Part shown: in pieces, positions 53,001-64,000 of the stretch
How the letters are laid out: each line of letters starts with the position of its first letter
How positions within the stretch are numbered: the stretch's first letter is position 1
NCBI GenBank assembly: GCA_920105625.2
Contig: CAKKTE020000276.1
Span: 248,001 to 312,000, forward strand
Reading direction: 5' to 3'
Source: Clusia tigrina
Lineage: Eukaryota; Arthropoda; Insecta; Diptera; Clusiidae
DNA length: 64,000 nucleotides
The notes under the pieces: generated by a model
The model's database searches: none
The model's input: only the letters and a program-made list of their open reading frames with translations
Told to the model about the DNA's origin: nothing
Made by a program: the position numbers and the translations under genes

Positions 53001-54400
53001 CTTCTAAACGGTACGTCCTACACCTGTGAAAGTTTGCAACATACAAATGCTTGTAACTTTTTACTGGAGCGTCATAAAACCTTGAAATTTTGTAACAATA
53101 GAGCCTCTGGTCAATTTAAGCTATCGCTCAAAGCTATGCTACCCTTGAGTCCCAAATCAAACATTGATAAAACTTCAAATGGCCCTAAACTCTATACGGT
53201 ACGTCATACACCTATCAAAGTTTGCAACATACAAATGCTTGTAAGTTTTTACTGCAGCGTCATAAAACCTTGAAATTTTGTAACAATAAAGTACTCAAGC
53301 CTCTTGTCAATTTAAGCTATCGCTCAAAGCTATGCTACCCTTGAGTCCCAAATCAAACACTGATAAAACTTCAAATGGCCCTAACTTCTATACGGTAGTC
53401 CTACACCTATCAAAGTTTGCAACATACAAATACTTGTAACTTTTTACTGGAGCGTCATAAAACCTTGAAATTTTGTAACAATAAAGTACTCGAGCCTCTT
53501 GTCAATTTAAGCTATCGCTCAAAGCTATGCTACCCTGGAGTCCCAAATCAATCACTGATAAAACTTCGAATGGCCCTAACTTCTATAAAGTACGTCCTAC
53601 ACCTATCAAAGTTTGCAACATGCAAATGCTTGTAACTTTTTACTAGAGCGTCATAAAACCTTGAAATTTTGTAACAATAAAGTACTCGAGCCTCTTGTCA
53701 ATTTAAGCTATCGCTCAAAGCTATGTTACCCTTCAGTCCCAAATAAAACACTCATAAAACTTCAAATGTCCCTAACTTCTATACGGTACGTCCTACACTT
53801 ATCAAAGTTTGCAACATACAAATGCTTGCAACTTTTTACTGGAGCGTCATAAAACCTTGAAATTTTGTAACAATAAAGTACTCGAGACTCTTATCAATTT
53901 AAGCTATCGCTCAAAGCTATGCTACCCTTGAGTCCCAAATCAAACACTGATAAATCTTCAAATGGCCCTAACTTGTATACGGTACTTCCTACACCTATCA
54001 AAGTTTGCAACATACAAATGCTTGTAACTTTTTACTGGAGCGTCATAAAACCTTGAAATTTTGTAACAATAAAGTACTCGAGCCTCTTGTCAATTTAAGC
54101 TATCGCTCAAAGCTATGCTACCCTTGAGTCCCACATCAAACACTGTTAAAACTTCAAATGGCCGTAACTTCTATACGGTACGTCCTACACCTATCAAAGT
54201 TTGCAACATACAAACGCCTGTAACTTTTTACTGGAGCGTCATAAAACCTTGAAATTTTGTAACAATAAAGTACTCGAGCCTCTTGTCAATTTAAGTTATC
54301 GCTCAAAGCTATGCTACCCTTGAGTCCCAAATCAAACACTGATAAAACTTCAAATAGCCCTAACTTCTATACGGTACGTCCTACACCTATCAAAGTTTGC
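49500..54400 (+). repeat. Block F long duplication, left copy (about 4.9 kb)
   Basis: It matches 57,540-62,240. The offset is 8026 left of about 50.4 kb, 7830 from 50.6 kb, and 7838 after 53.1 kb. The 196 bp step comes from one extra monomer near 50.40-50.60 kb in this copy. The 8 bp step comes from a deletion at about 53,098 (AACAATAGAGCCTCTGG). Confidence 0.85.
52150..54400 (+). repeat. Block F 2.2 kb segment, copy 1 of 3
   Basis: Markers in order: GTGCCAAATC, CTGCAGCGTC, CTATCAGAGTTTG (52,831), ACACCTGTGAAAG, CGGTAGTCC, CCCTGGAGTCCC, CAACATGCAAATG and CCCTTCAGTCCC. The same order recurs at 55.28 and 59.98 kb. This copy carries the 8 bp deletion at about 53,098. Confidence 0.88.
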
Positions 54401-55280
54401 AACATACAAATGCTTGCAACTTTTTACTGGAGCCTCATAAAACCTTGAAATTTTGTAACAATAAAGTACTCGAGCCTCTTGTCAATTTAAGCTATCGCTC
54501 AAAGCTATGCTACCCTTGAGTCCCAAATCAAACACTGATAAAACTTCAAATGGCCCTAACTTCTATACGGTACGTCCTACACCTATCAAAGTTTGCAACA
54601 TACAAATGCTTGTAACTTTTTACTAGAACGTCATAAAACCTTGAAATTTTGTAACAATAAAGTACTCGAGCCTCTTGTCAATTTAACTTATCGCTCAAAG
54701 CTATGCTACCCTTGAGTCCCAAATCAAACACTGATAAAACTTCAAATGGCCCTAACTTCTATACGGTACGTCCTACACCTATGAAAGTTTGCAACATACA
54801 AATGCTTTTAACTTTTTACTGGAGCGTCATAAAACCTTGAAATTTTGTAACAATAAAGTACTCGAGCCTCTTGTCAATTTAAGCTATCGCTCAAAGCGAT
54901 GCTACCCTTGAGTCCCAAATCAAACACTGATAAAACTTCAAATGGCCCTAACTTCTATACGGTACGTCCTACACCTATCAAAGTTTGCAACATACAAATG
55001 CTTGCAACTTTTTACTGGAGCCTCATAAAACCTTGAAATTTTGTAACAATAAAGTACTCGAGCCTCTTGTCAATTTAAGCTATCGCTCAAAGCTATGCTA
55101 CCCTTGAGTCCCAAGTCAAACACTGATAAATCTTCAAATGGCCCTAACTTCTATACGGTACTTCCTACACCTATCAAAGCTTTCAACATACAAATGCTTG
55201 TAACTTTTTACTGGAGCGTCAAAAAACCTTGAAATTTTGTAACAATAAAGTACTCGAGCCTCTTGTCAATTTAAGCTATC
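54401..55280 (+). repeat. Block F inserted monomers between 2.2 kb copies 1 and 2
   Basis: This segment (ACTAGAACG at 54,624, AAAGCGATGC, GCTTTCAACATAC at 55,178) matches 49,314-50,193 at offset 5087, which is 26 monomers minus 9 bp. Confidence 0.83.
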
Positions 55281-57530
55281 GCTCAAAGCTATGCTACCCT
55301 TGAGTCCCAAATCAAACACTGATAAAACTTCAAATGGCCCTAACTTCTATACGGTACGTCCTACACCTATCAAAGTTTGCAACATACAAACGCCTGTAAC
55401 TTTTTACTGGAGCGTCATAAAACCTTGAAATTTTGTAACAATAAAGTACTCGAGCCTCTTGTCAATTTAAGTTATCGCTCAAAGCTATGCTACCCTTGAG
55501 TCCCAAATAAAACACTGATAAAACTTCAAATGGCCCTAACTTCTATACGGTATGTCCTACACCTATCAAAGTTTGCAACATACAAATGCTTTTAACTTTT
55601 TACTGGAGCGTCATAAAACCTTGAAATTTTGTAACAATAAAATACTCGAGCCTCTTGTCAATGTAAGGTATCGCTCAAAGCTATGCTACCCTTGAGTGCC
55701 AAATCAAACACTGATAAAACTTCAAATGGCCCTAAACTCTATACGGTACGTCATACACCTATCAAAGTTTGCAACATACAAATGCTTGTAAGTTTTTACT
55801 GCAGCGTCATAAAACCTTGAAATTTTGTAACAATAAAGTACTCGAGCCTCTTGTCAATTTAAGCTATCGCTCAAAGCTATGCTACCCTTGATTCCCAAAT
55901 CAAACACTGATAAAACTTCAAGTGGCCCTAGCTTCTATACGGTGCGTCTTACACCTATCAGAGTTTGCAACATACAAATGCTTGTAACTTTTTAATGGAG
56001 CGTCATAAAACCTTGAAATTTTGTAACAATAAAGTATTCGATCCTCTTGTCAATTTAAGCTATCGTTCAAAGTTATGCTACCCTTGAGTCCCAAATCAAA
56101 CACTGATAAAACTTCAAATGGCCCTAACTTCTAAACGGTACGTCCTACACCTGTGAAAGTTTGCAACATACAAATGCTTGTAACTTTTTACTGGAGCGTC
56201 ATAAAACCTTGAAATTTTGTAACAATAAAGTACTCGAGCCTCTTGTCAATTTAAGCTATCGCTCAAAGCTATGCTACCCTTGAGTCCCAAATCAAACATT
56301 GATAAAACTTCAAATGGCCCTAAACTCTATACGGTACGTCATACACCTATCAAAGTTTGCAACATACAAATGCTTGTAAGTTTTTACTGCAGCGTCATAA
56401 AACCTTGAAATTTTGTAACAATAAAGTACTCAAGCCTCTTGTCAATTTAAGCTATCGCTCAAAGCTATGCTACCCTTGAGTCCCAAATCAAACACTGATA
56501 AAACTTCAAATGGCCCTAACTTCTATACGGTAGTCCTACACCTATCAAAGTTTGCAACATACAAATACTTGTAACTTTTTACTGGAGCGTCATAAAACCT
56601 TGATATTTTGTAACAATAAAGTACTCGAGCCTCTTGTCAATTTAAGCTATCGCTCAAAGCTATGCTACCCTGGAGTCCCAAATCAATCACTGATAAAACT
56701 TCGAATGGCCCTAACTTCTATAAAGTACGTCCTACACCTATCAAAGTTTGCAACATGCAAATGCTTGTAACTTTTTACTAGAGCGTCATAAAACCTTGAA
56801 ATTTTGTAACAATAAAGTACTCGAGCCTCTTGTCAATTTAAGCTATCGCTCAAAGCTATGTTACCCTTCAGTCCCAAATAAAACACTCATAAAACTTCAA
56901 ATGTCCCTAACTTCTATACGGTACGTCCTACACTTATCAAAGTTTGCAACATACAAATGCTTGCAACTTTTTACTGGAGCGTCATAAAACCTTGAAATTT
57001 TGTAACAATAAAGTACTCGAGACTCTTATCAATTTAAGCTATCGCTCAAAGCTATGCTACCCTTGAGTCCCAAATCAAACACTGATAAATCTTCAAATGG
57101 CCCTAACTTGTATACGGTACTTCCTACACCTATCAAAGTTTGCAACATACAAATGCTTGTAACTTTTTACTGGAGCGTCATAAAACCTTGAAATTTTGTA
57201 ACAATAAAGTACTCGAGCCTCTTGTCAATTTAAGCTATCGCTCAAAGCTATGCTACCCTTGAGTCCCACATCAAACACTGTTAAAACTTCAAATGGCCGT
57301 AACTTCTATACGGTACGTCCTACACCTATCAAAGTTTGCAACATACAAACGCCTGTAACTTTTTACTGGAGCGTCATAAAACCTTGAAATTTTGTAACAA
57401 TAAAGTACTCGAGCCTCTTGTCAATTTAAGTTATCGCTCAAAGCTATGCTACCCTTGAGTCCCAAATCAAACACTGATAAAACTTCAAATAGCCCTAACT
57501 TCTATACGGTACGTCCTACACCTATCAAAG
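55281..57530 (+). repeat. Block F 2.2 kb segment, copy 2 of 3
   Basis: CTATCAGAGTTTG is at 55,958. Offset from copy 1 is 3127, becoming 3135 after the 8 bp deletion site. It shares GATATTTTG (about 56,602) with copy 3 and not with copy 1. Confidence 0.88.
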
Positions 57531-59979
57531 TTTGCAACATACAAATGCTTGTAACTTTTTACTAGAACGTCATAAAACCTTGAAATTTTGTAACAATAAA
57601 GTACTCGAGCCTCTTGTCAATTTAACTTATCGCTCAAAGCTATGCTACCCTTGAGTCCCAAATCAAACACTGTTAAAACTTCAAATGGCCCTAACTTCTA
57701 TACGGTACGTCCTACACCTATGAAAGTTTGCAACATACAAATGCTTTTAACTTTTTACTGGAGCGTCATAAAACCTTGAAATTTTGTAACAATAAAGTAC
57801 TCGAACCTCTTGTCAATTTAAGCTATCGCTCAAAGCGATGCTACCCTTGAGTCCCAAATCAAACACTGATAAAACTTCAAATGGCCCTAACTTCTATACG
57901 GTACGTCCTACACCTATCAAAGTTTGCAACATACAAATGCTTGCAACTTTTTACTGGAGCCTCATAAAACCTTGAAATTTTGTAACAATAAAGTACTCGA
58001 GCCTCTTGTCAATTTAAGCTATCGCTCAAAGCTATGCTACCCTTGAGTCCCAAGTCAAACACTGATAAAACTTCAAATGGCCCTAACTTCTATACGGTAC
58101 TTCCTACACCTATCAAAGCTTTCAACATACAAATGCTTGTAACTTTTTACTGGAGCGTCATAAAACCTTGAAATTTTGTAACAATAAAGTACTCGAGCCT
58201 CTTGTCAATTTAAGCTATCGCTCAAAGCTATGTTACCCTTGAGTCCCAAATCAAACACTGATAAAACTTCAAATGGCCCTAACTTCTATACGGTACGTCT
58301 TACTCCTATCAAAGTTTGCAACATACAAATGCTTGTAACTTTTTACTGGAGCGCCATAAAACCTAGAAATTTTGTAACAATAAAGTACTCGAGCCTCTTG
58401 TCAATTTAAGCTATCGCTCAAAGCTATGCTACCCTTGATTCCCAAATCAAACACTGATAAAACTTCAAGTGGCCCTAGCTTCTATACGGTGCGTCTTACA
58501 CCTATCAAAGTTTGCAACATACAAATGCTTGTAACTTTTTAATGGAGCGTCATAAAACCTTGAAATTTTGTAACAATAAAGTATTCGATCCTCTTGTCAA
58601 TTTAAGCTATCGTTCAAAGTTATGCTACCCTTGAGTCCCAAATCAAACACAGATAAAACTTCAAATGGCCCTAACTTCTAAACGGTACGTCCTACACCTG
58701 TCAAAGTTTGCAACATACAAATGCTTGTAACTTTTTACTGGAGCGTCATAAAACCTTGAAATTTTGTAACAATGAAGTACTCGAGCCTCTTGTCAATTTA
58801 AGCTATCGCTCAAAGCTATGCTACCCTTGAGTCCCAAATCAAACACTGATAAAACTTCAAATGGCCCTAACTTCTATACGGTACGTCCTACACCTATCAA
58901 AGTTTGCAACATACAAGCGCCTGTAACTTTTTACTGGAGCGTCATAAAACCTTGAAATTTTGTAACAATAAAGTACTCGAGCCTCTTGTCAATTTAAGTT
59001 ATCGCTCAAAGCTATGCTACCCTTGAGTCCCAAATCAAACACTGATAAAACTTCAAATAGCCCTAACTTCTATACGGTACGTCCTACACCTATCAAAGTT
59101 TGCAACATACAATTGCTTGTAACTTTTTACTGGAGCGTCCTAAAACCTTGAATTTTTGTAACAATAAAGTACTCCAGCCTCTTGTCAATTTAAGCTATCG
59201 CTCAAAGCTATGCTACCCTTGAGTCCCAAATAAAACACTGATAAAACTTCAAATGGCCCTAACTTCTATACGGTATGTCCTACACCTATCAAAGTTTGCA
59301 ACATACAAATGCTTTTAACTTTTTACTGGAGCGTCATAAAACCTTGAAATTTTGTAACAATAAAATACTCGAGCCTCTTTTCAATGTAAGCTATCGCTCA
59401 AAGCTATGCTACCCTTGAGTGCCAAATCAAACACTAATAAAACTTCAAATGGCCCTAAACTCTATACGGTACGTCATACACCTATCAAAGTTTGCAACAT
59501 ACAAATGCTTTTAACTTTTTACTGCAGCGTCATAAAACCTTGAAATTTTGTAACAATAAAGTACTCGAGCCTCTTGTCAATTTAAGCTATCGCTCAAAGC
59601 TATGCTACCCTTGATTCCCAAATCAAACACTGCAAAAACTTCAAGTGGCCCTAGCTTCTATACGGTGCGGTTTACACCTATCAAAGTTTGCAACATACAA
59701 ATGCTTGTAACTTTTTAATGGAGCGTCATAAAACCTTGAAATTTTGTAACAATAAAGTATTCGATCCTCTTGTCAATTTAAGCTATCGTTCAAAGTTATG
59801 CTACCCTTGAGTCCCAAATCAAACACTGATAAAACTTCAAATGGCCCTAACTTCTAAACGGTACGTCCTACACCTGTGAAAGTTTGCAACATACAAATGC
59901 TTGTAACTTTTTACTGGAGCGTCATAAAACCTTGAAATTTTGTAACAATAAAGTACTCGAGCCTCTTGTCAATTTAAGC
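57531..59979 (+). repeat. Block F long duplication, right copy (first part)
   Basis: It matches about 49.5-52.1 kb. Landmarks are ACTAGAACG 57,563, GCTTTCAACATAC 58,117, GATTCCC 58,437, GTCCTAAAACC about 59,137 and GTGCGGTTTACAC about 59,666. The last is an unusual variant seen only here and at about 51,836. Confidence 0.85.
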
Positions 59980-62230
59980 TATCGCTCAAAGCTATGCTAC
60001 CCTTGAGTCCCAAATCAAACACTGATAAAACTTCAAATGGCCCTAACTTCTATACGGTACGTCCTACACCTATCAAAGTTTGCAACATACAAACGCCTGT
60101 AACTTTTTACTGGAGCGTCATAAAACCTTGAAATTTTGTAACAATAAAGTACTCGAGCCTCTTGTCAATTTAAGTTATCGCTCAAAGCTATGCTACCCTT
60201 GAGTCCCAAATAAAACACTGATAAAACTTCAAATGGCCCTAACTTCTATACGGTATGTCCTACACCTATCAAAGTTTGCAACATACAAATGCTTTTAACT
60301 TTTTACTGGAGCGTCATAAAACCTTGAAATTTTGTAACAATAAAATACTCGAGCCTCTTGTCAATGTAAGGTATCGCTCAAAGCTATGCTACCCTTGAGT
60401 GCCAAATCAAACACTGATAAAACTTCAAATGGCCCTAAACTCTATACGGTACGTCATACACCTATCAAAGTTTGCAACATACAAATGCTTGTAAGTTTTT
60501 ACTGCAGCGTCATAAAACCTTGAAATTTTGTAACAATAAAGTACTCGAGCCTCTTGTCAATTTAAGCTATCGCTCAAAGCTATGCTACCCTTGATTCCCA
60601 AATCAAACACTGATAAAACTTCAAGTGGCCCTAGCTTCTATACGGTGCGTCTTACACCTATCAGAGTTTGCAACATACAAATGCTTGTAACTTTTTAATG
60701 GAGCGTCATAAAACCTTGAAATTTTGTAACAATAAAGTATTCGATCCTCTTGTCAATTTAAGCTATCGTTCAAAGTTATGCTACCCTTGAGTCCCAAATC
60801 AAACACTGATAAAACTTCAAATGGCCCTAACTTCTAAACGGTACGTCCTACACCTGTGAAAGTTTGCAACATACAAATGCTTGTAACTTTTTACTGGAGC
60901 GTCATAAAACCTTGAAATTTTGTAACAATAAAGTACTCGAGCCTCTTGTCAATTTAAGCTATCGCTCAAAGCTATGCTACCCTTGAGTCCCAAATCAAAC
61001 ATTGATAAAACTTCAAATGGCCCTAAACTCTATACGGTACGTCATACACCTATCAAAGTTTGCAACATACAAATGCTTGTAAGTTTTTACTGCAGCGTCA
61101 TAAAACCTTGAAATTTTGTAACAATAAAGTACTCAAGCCTCTTGTCAATTTAAGCTATCGCTCAAAGCTATGCTACCCTTGAGTCCCAAATCAAACACTG
61201 ATAAAACTTCAAATGGCCCTAACTTCTATACGGTAGTCCTACACCTATCAAAGTTTGCAACATACAAATACTTGTAACTTTTTACTGGAGCGTCATAAAA
61301 CCTTGATATTTTGTAACAATAAAGTACTCGAGCCTCTTGTCAATTTAAGCTATCGCTCAAAGCTATGCTACCCTGGAGTCCCAAATCAATCACTGATAAA
61401 ACTTCGAATGGCCCTAACTTCTATAAAGTACGTCCTACACCTATCAAAGTTTGCAACATGCAAATGCTTGTAACTTTTTACTAGAGCGTCATAAAACCTT
61501 GAAATTTTGTAACAATAAAGTACTCGAGCCTCTTGTCAATTTAAGCTATCGCTCAAAGCTATGTTACCCTTCAGTCCCAAATAAAACACTCATAAAACTT
61601 CAAATGTCCCTAACTTCTATACGGTACGTCCTACACTTATCAAAGTTTGCAACATACAAATGCTTGCAACTTTTTACTGGAGCGTCATAAAACCTTGAAA
61701 TTTTGTAACAATAAAGTACTCGAGACTCTTATCAATTTAAGCTATCGCTCAAAGCTATGCTACCCTTGAGTCCCAAATCAAACACTGATAAATCTTCAAA
61801 TGGCCCTAACTTGTATACGGTACTTCCTACACCCATCAAAGTTTGCAACATACAAATGCTTGTAACTTTTTACTGGAGCGTCATAAAACCTTGAAATTTT
61901 GTAACAATAAAGTACTCGAGCCTCTTGTCAATTTAAGCTATCGCTCAAAGCTATGCTACCCTTGAGTCCCACATCAAACACTGTTAAAACTTCAAATGGC
62001 CGTAACTTCTATACGGTACGTCCTACACCTATCAAAGTTTGCAACATACAAACGCCTGTAACTTTTTACTGGAGCGTCATAAAACCTTGAAATTTTGTAA
62101 CAATAAAGTACTCGAGCCTCTTGTCAATTTAAGTTATCGCTCAAAGCTATGCTACCCTTGAGTCCCAAATCAAACACTGATAAAACTTCAAATAGCCCTA
62201 ACTTCTATACGGTACGTCCTACACCTATCA
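59980..62230 (+). repeat. Block F 2.2 kb segment, copy 3 of 3
   Basis: CTATCAGAGTTTG is at 60,661 and CGGTAGTCC at about 61,235. Offset from copy 2 is 4703, which is 24 x 196 minus 1 (the lost base in CGGTAGTCC). Similarity ends where ACAATTGCTTG appears at about 62,244. Confidence 0.88.
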
Positions 62231-63700
62231 AAGTTTGCAATATACAATTGCTTGTAACTTTTTACTGGAGCGTCATAAAACCTTGAATTTTTGTAACAAT
62301 AAAGTACTCGAGCCTCTTGTCAATTTAAGCTATCGCTCAAAGCTATGTTACCCTTGAGTCCCAAATAAAACACTGATAAAACTTCAAATGGCCCTAACTT
62401 CTATACGGTACGTCCTACACCTATCAAAGTTTGCAACATACAAATGCTTTTAACTTTTTACTGGAGCGTCACAAAACCTTGAAATTTTGTAACAAAAAAG
62501 TACTCGAGCCTATTGTCAATGTAAGCTATCGCTCAAAGCTATGCTACCCTTGAGTCCCAAATCACACACTGATAAAACTTCAAATGGCCCTAAACTCTAT
62601 ACGGTACGTCATACACCTATCAAAGTTTGCAACATACAAATGCTTGTAAGTTTTTACTGCAGCGTCATAAAACCTTGAAATTTTGTAACAATAAAGTACT
62701 CGAGCCTCTTGTCAATTTAAGCTATCGCTCAAAGCTATGCTAAACTTGATTCCCAAATCAAACACTGATAAAACTTCAAGTGGCCCTAGCTTCTATACGG
62801 TGCGTCTTACACCTATCAAAGTTTGCAACATACAAATGCTTGTAACTTTTTAATGGAGCGTCATAAAACCTTGAAATTTTGTAACAATAAAGTATTCGAT
62901 CCTCTTGTCAATTTAAGCTATCGTTCAAAGTTATGCTACCCTTGAGTCCCAAATCAAACACTGATAAAACTTCAAATGGCCCTAACTTCTAAACGGTACG
63001 TCCTACACCTGTGACAGTTTGCAACATACAAATGCTTGTAACTTTTTACAGGAGCGTCATAAAACCTTGAAATTTTGTAACAATATAGTACTCGAGCCTC
63101 TTGTCAATTTAAGCTATCGCTCAAAGCTATGCTACCCTTGAGTCCCAAATCAAACACTGATAAAACTTCAAATGGCCCTAACTTCTATACGGTACGTCCT
63201 ACACCTATCAAAGTTTGCAACATACAAACGCCTGTAACTTTTTACTGGAGCGTCATAAAACCTTGAAATTTTGTAACAATAAAGTACTCGAGCCTCTTGT
63301 CAATTTAAGTTATCGCTCAAAGCTATGCTACCCTTGAGTCCCAAATAAAACACTGATAAAACTTCAAATGGCCCTAACTTCTATACGGTATGTCCTACAC
63401 CTATCAAAGTTTGCAACATACAAATGCTTTTAACTTTTTACTGGAGCGTCATAAAACCTTGAAATTTTGTAACAATAAAATACTCGAGCCTCTTGTCAAT
63501 GTAAGCTATCGCTCAAAGCTATGCTACCCTTGAGTGCCAAATCAAACACTGATAAAACTTCAAATGGCAATAAACTCTATACGGTACGTCATACACCTAT
63601 CAAAGTTTGCAACATACAAATGCTTGTAAGTTTTTACTGCAGCGTCATAAAACCTTGAAATTTTGTAACAATAAAGTACTCGAGCCTCTTGTCAATTTAA
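62231..63700 (+). repeat. Block F terminal monomers
   Basis: Monomers of the same types as 51.3-53.1 kb (AATAAAACAC, GTTTTTACTGCAG, GATTCCC, TATTCGATCC, CTGTGACAG), with scattered private changes such as AACAAAAAAGTAC at about 62,493 and CTAAACTTGATT at about 62,740. Confidence 0.83.
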
Positions 63701-63780
63701 GCTATATCTCACCATTGAGTCCCAAATCAAACACTCATAAAACTTCAAATGGCCCTAACTTCTATCAAAGTTTGCAACAT
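63700..63780 (+). repeat. Monomer with two internal deletions
   Basis: CTATATCTCACCATTGAG replaces the usual start, losing about 11 bp. Later CTTCTATCAAAG lacks 20 bp, between two CTAT tetranucleotides (monomer positions 68-71 and 88-91). The 4 bp repeat at the ends fits slippage or end-joining. Confidence 0.85.
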
Positions 63781-64000
63781 ACAAATGCTTGTAACTTTTT
63801 ACTGGAGCGTCATAAAACCTTGAAATTTTGTAACAATAAAGTACTCGAGCCTCTTGTCAATTTAAGCTATCGCTCAAAGCTATGCTACCCTTGAGTCCCA
63901 AATCAAACACTGATAAAACTTCAAATGGCCCTAACTTCTATACGGTACGTCCTACACCTATCAAAGTTTGCAACATACAAACGCCTGTAACTTTTTACTG

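Larger units (their letters stand above)
1..64000 (+). repeat. Tandem satellite array, 196 bp monomer, whole window
   Basis: The start motif CGCTCAAAGCTATGCTAC recurs every 196 bp (positions 1, 197, 393, then 577 after a 12 bp deletion) to the end of the window. All copies read in the same direction and no unrelated insert interrupts them. Numbering the monomer from CGCTC, landmarks are a TACGGTACGTCC block at about 71-82, a CAAAGTTTGCAACATAC block at 92-108, a TTTTTACTGGAGCGTCAT block at 122-139, and AGTACTCGAGCC at 166-177. Hand-counted consensus GC is 73/196. Length just under 200 bp is typical of nucleosome-sized eukaryotic satellites; a centromeric or pericentromeric location is inferred, not shown. 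I do not recognise the family. The ORFs inside it are incidental. Confidence 0.98.

Noticed and set aside
51..63894. Short ORFs of about 61-101 codons on both strands, similar to each other, as a repeated small protein family
   Set aside because: They are six-frame readings of the satellite. The monomer is 196 bp, one more than a multiple of 3, so the frame shifts in each copy and stops follow. Most plus-strand ORFs begin at TTG within TTGCAACATAC, not ATG. The longer ones exist only where a truncation or deletion joins two frames. No domain, signal or promoter context is seen.
1..64000. CRISPR array
   Set aside because: The repeat unit is 196 bp with no alternation of short identical repeats and unique spacers, and variation is spread within the monomer.
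1..64000. CENP-B box or telomere-type repeats
   Set aside because: I saw no TTCG....A..CGGG-like motif and no TTAGGG or TTTAGGG runs. The CACCGGT variants are too short to support such a claim.
1..64000. rRNA, tRNA or snRNA genes hidden in the repeat
   Set aside because: No recognisable tRNA arms, rRNA core motifs or polymerase III box pairs were found. The 196 bp period is explained as a non-coding satellite.

Overview
The whole 64 kb window is a single uninterrupted tandem satellite array. Its basic monomer is 196 bp (about 37% GC by hand count of the consensus), and every copy lies head to tail in the same orientation. I estimate roughly 335 monomer units, counting shortened ones. I found no protein-coding gene, tRNA, rRNA, transposon, CRISPR array or unique spacer. 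The ORFs present are short (100 codons or fewer), mostly start at TTG, and are by-products of the repeat. An array this long, with multi-kilobase higher-order repeats (HORs), points to a eukaryotic chromosome, probably centromeric or pericentromeric heterochromatin in a long-read assembly. I do not recognise the monomer and cannot name the lineage.

Layout. (A) 1-10,688 holds three copies of a 3.5-3.7 kb HOR (3694, 3497 and 3497 bp), followed by a rearranged partial fourth copy to about 12.25 kb. The 3694 bp unit adds up exactly as 14 monomers of 196 bp, four 184 bp deletion variants, two 105 bp truncated units and a 4 bp insertion. (B) About 12.25-21.4 kb is built from 4- and 5-monomer cassettes and includes a 9-monomer, 1761 bp HOR in two tandem copies (15,706-19,227). 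(C) About 21.4-24.8 kb is a mosaic with truncated and chimeric monomers. (D) 24,794-28,507 is a 1857 bp HOR in two tandem copies. (E) 29,047-40,450 is a 6066 bp HOR: one full copy and most of a second, with about half a dozen base differences noticed over 5.3 kb. (F) About 40.45 kb to the end consists of almost purely 196 bp monomers arranged in nested duplications at whole-monomer offsets (3, 13, 16, 17, 24 and 40 monomers, with small indels).

Two large-scale patterns stand out. First, all 184 bp and 105 bp length variants lie left of 35.7 kb. In 14 cases they form a fixed pair whose deletion points are 200 bp apart, so the pair spread as one module. Second, the HOR copies record their own recombination. 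Copy 2 of HOR A matches copy 1 in its first half and copy 3 in its second half. Copies 2 and 3 also lack exactly one monomer, at a junction inside a 22 bp near-identical stretch, as expected from unequal exchange.
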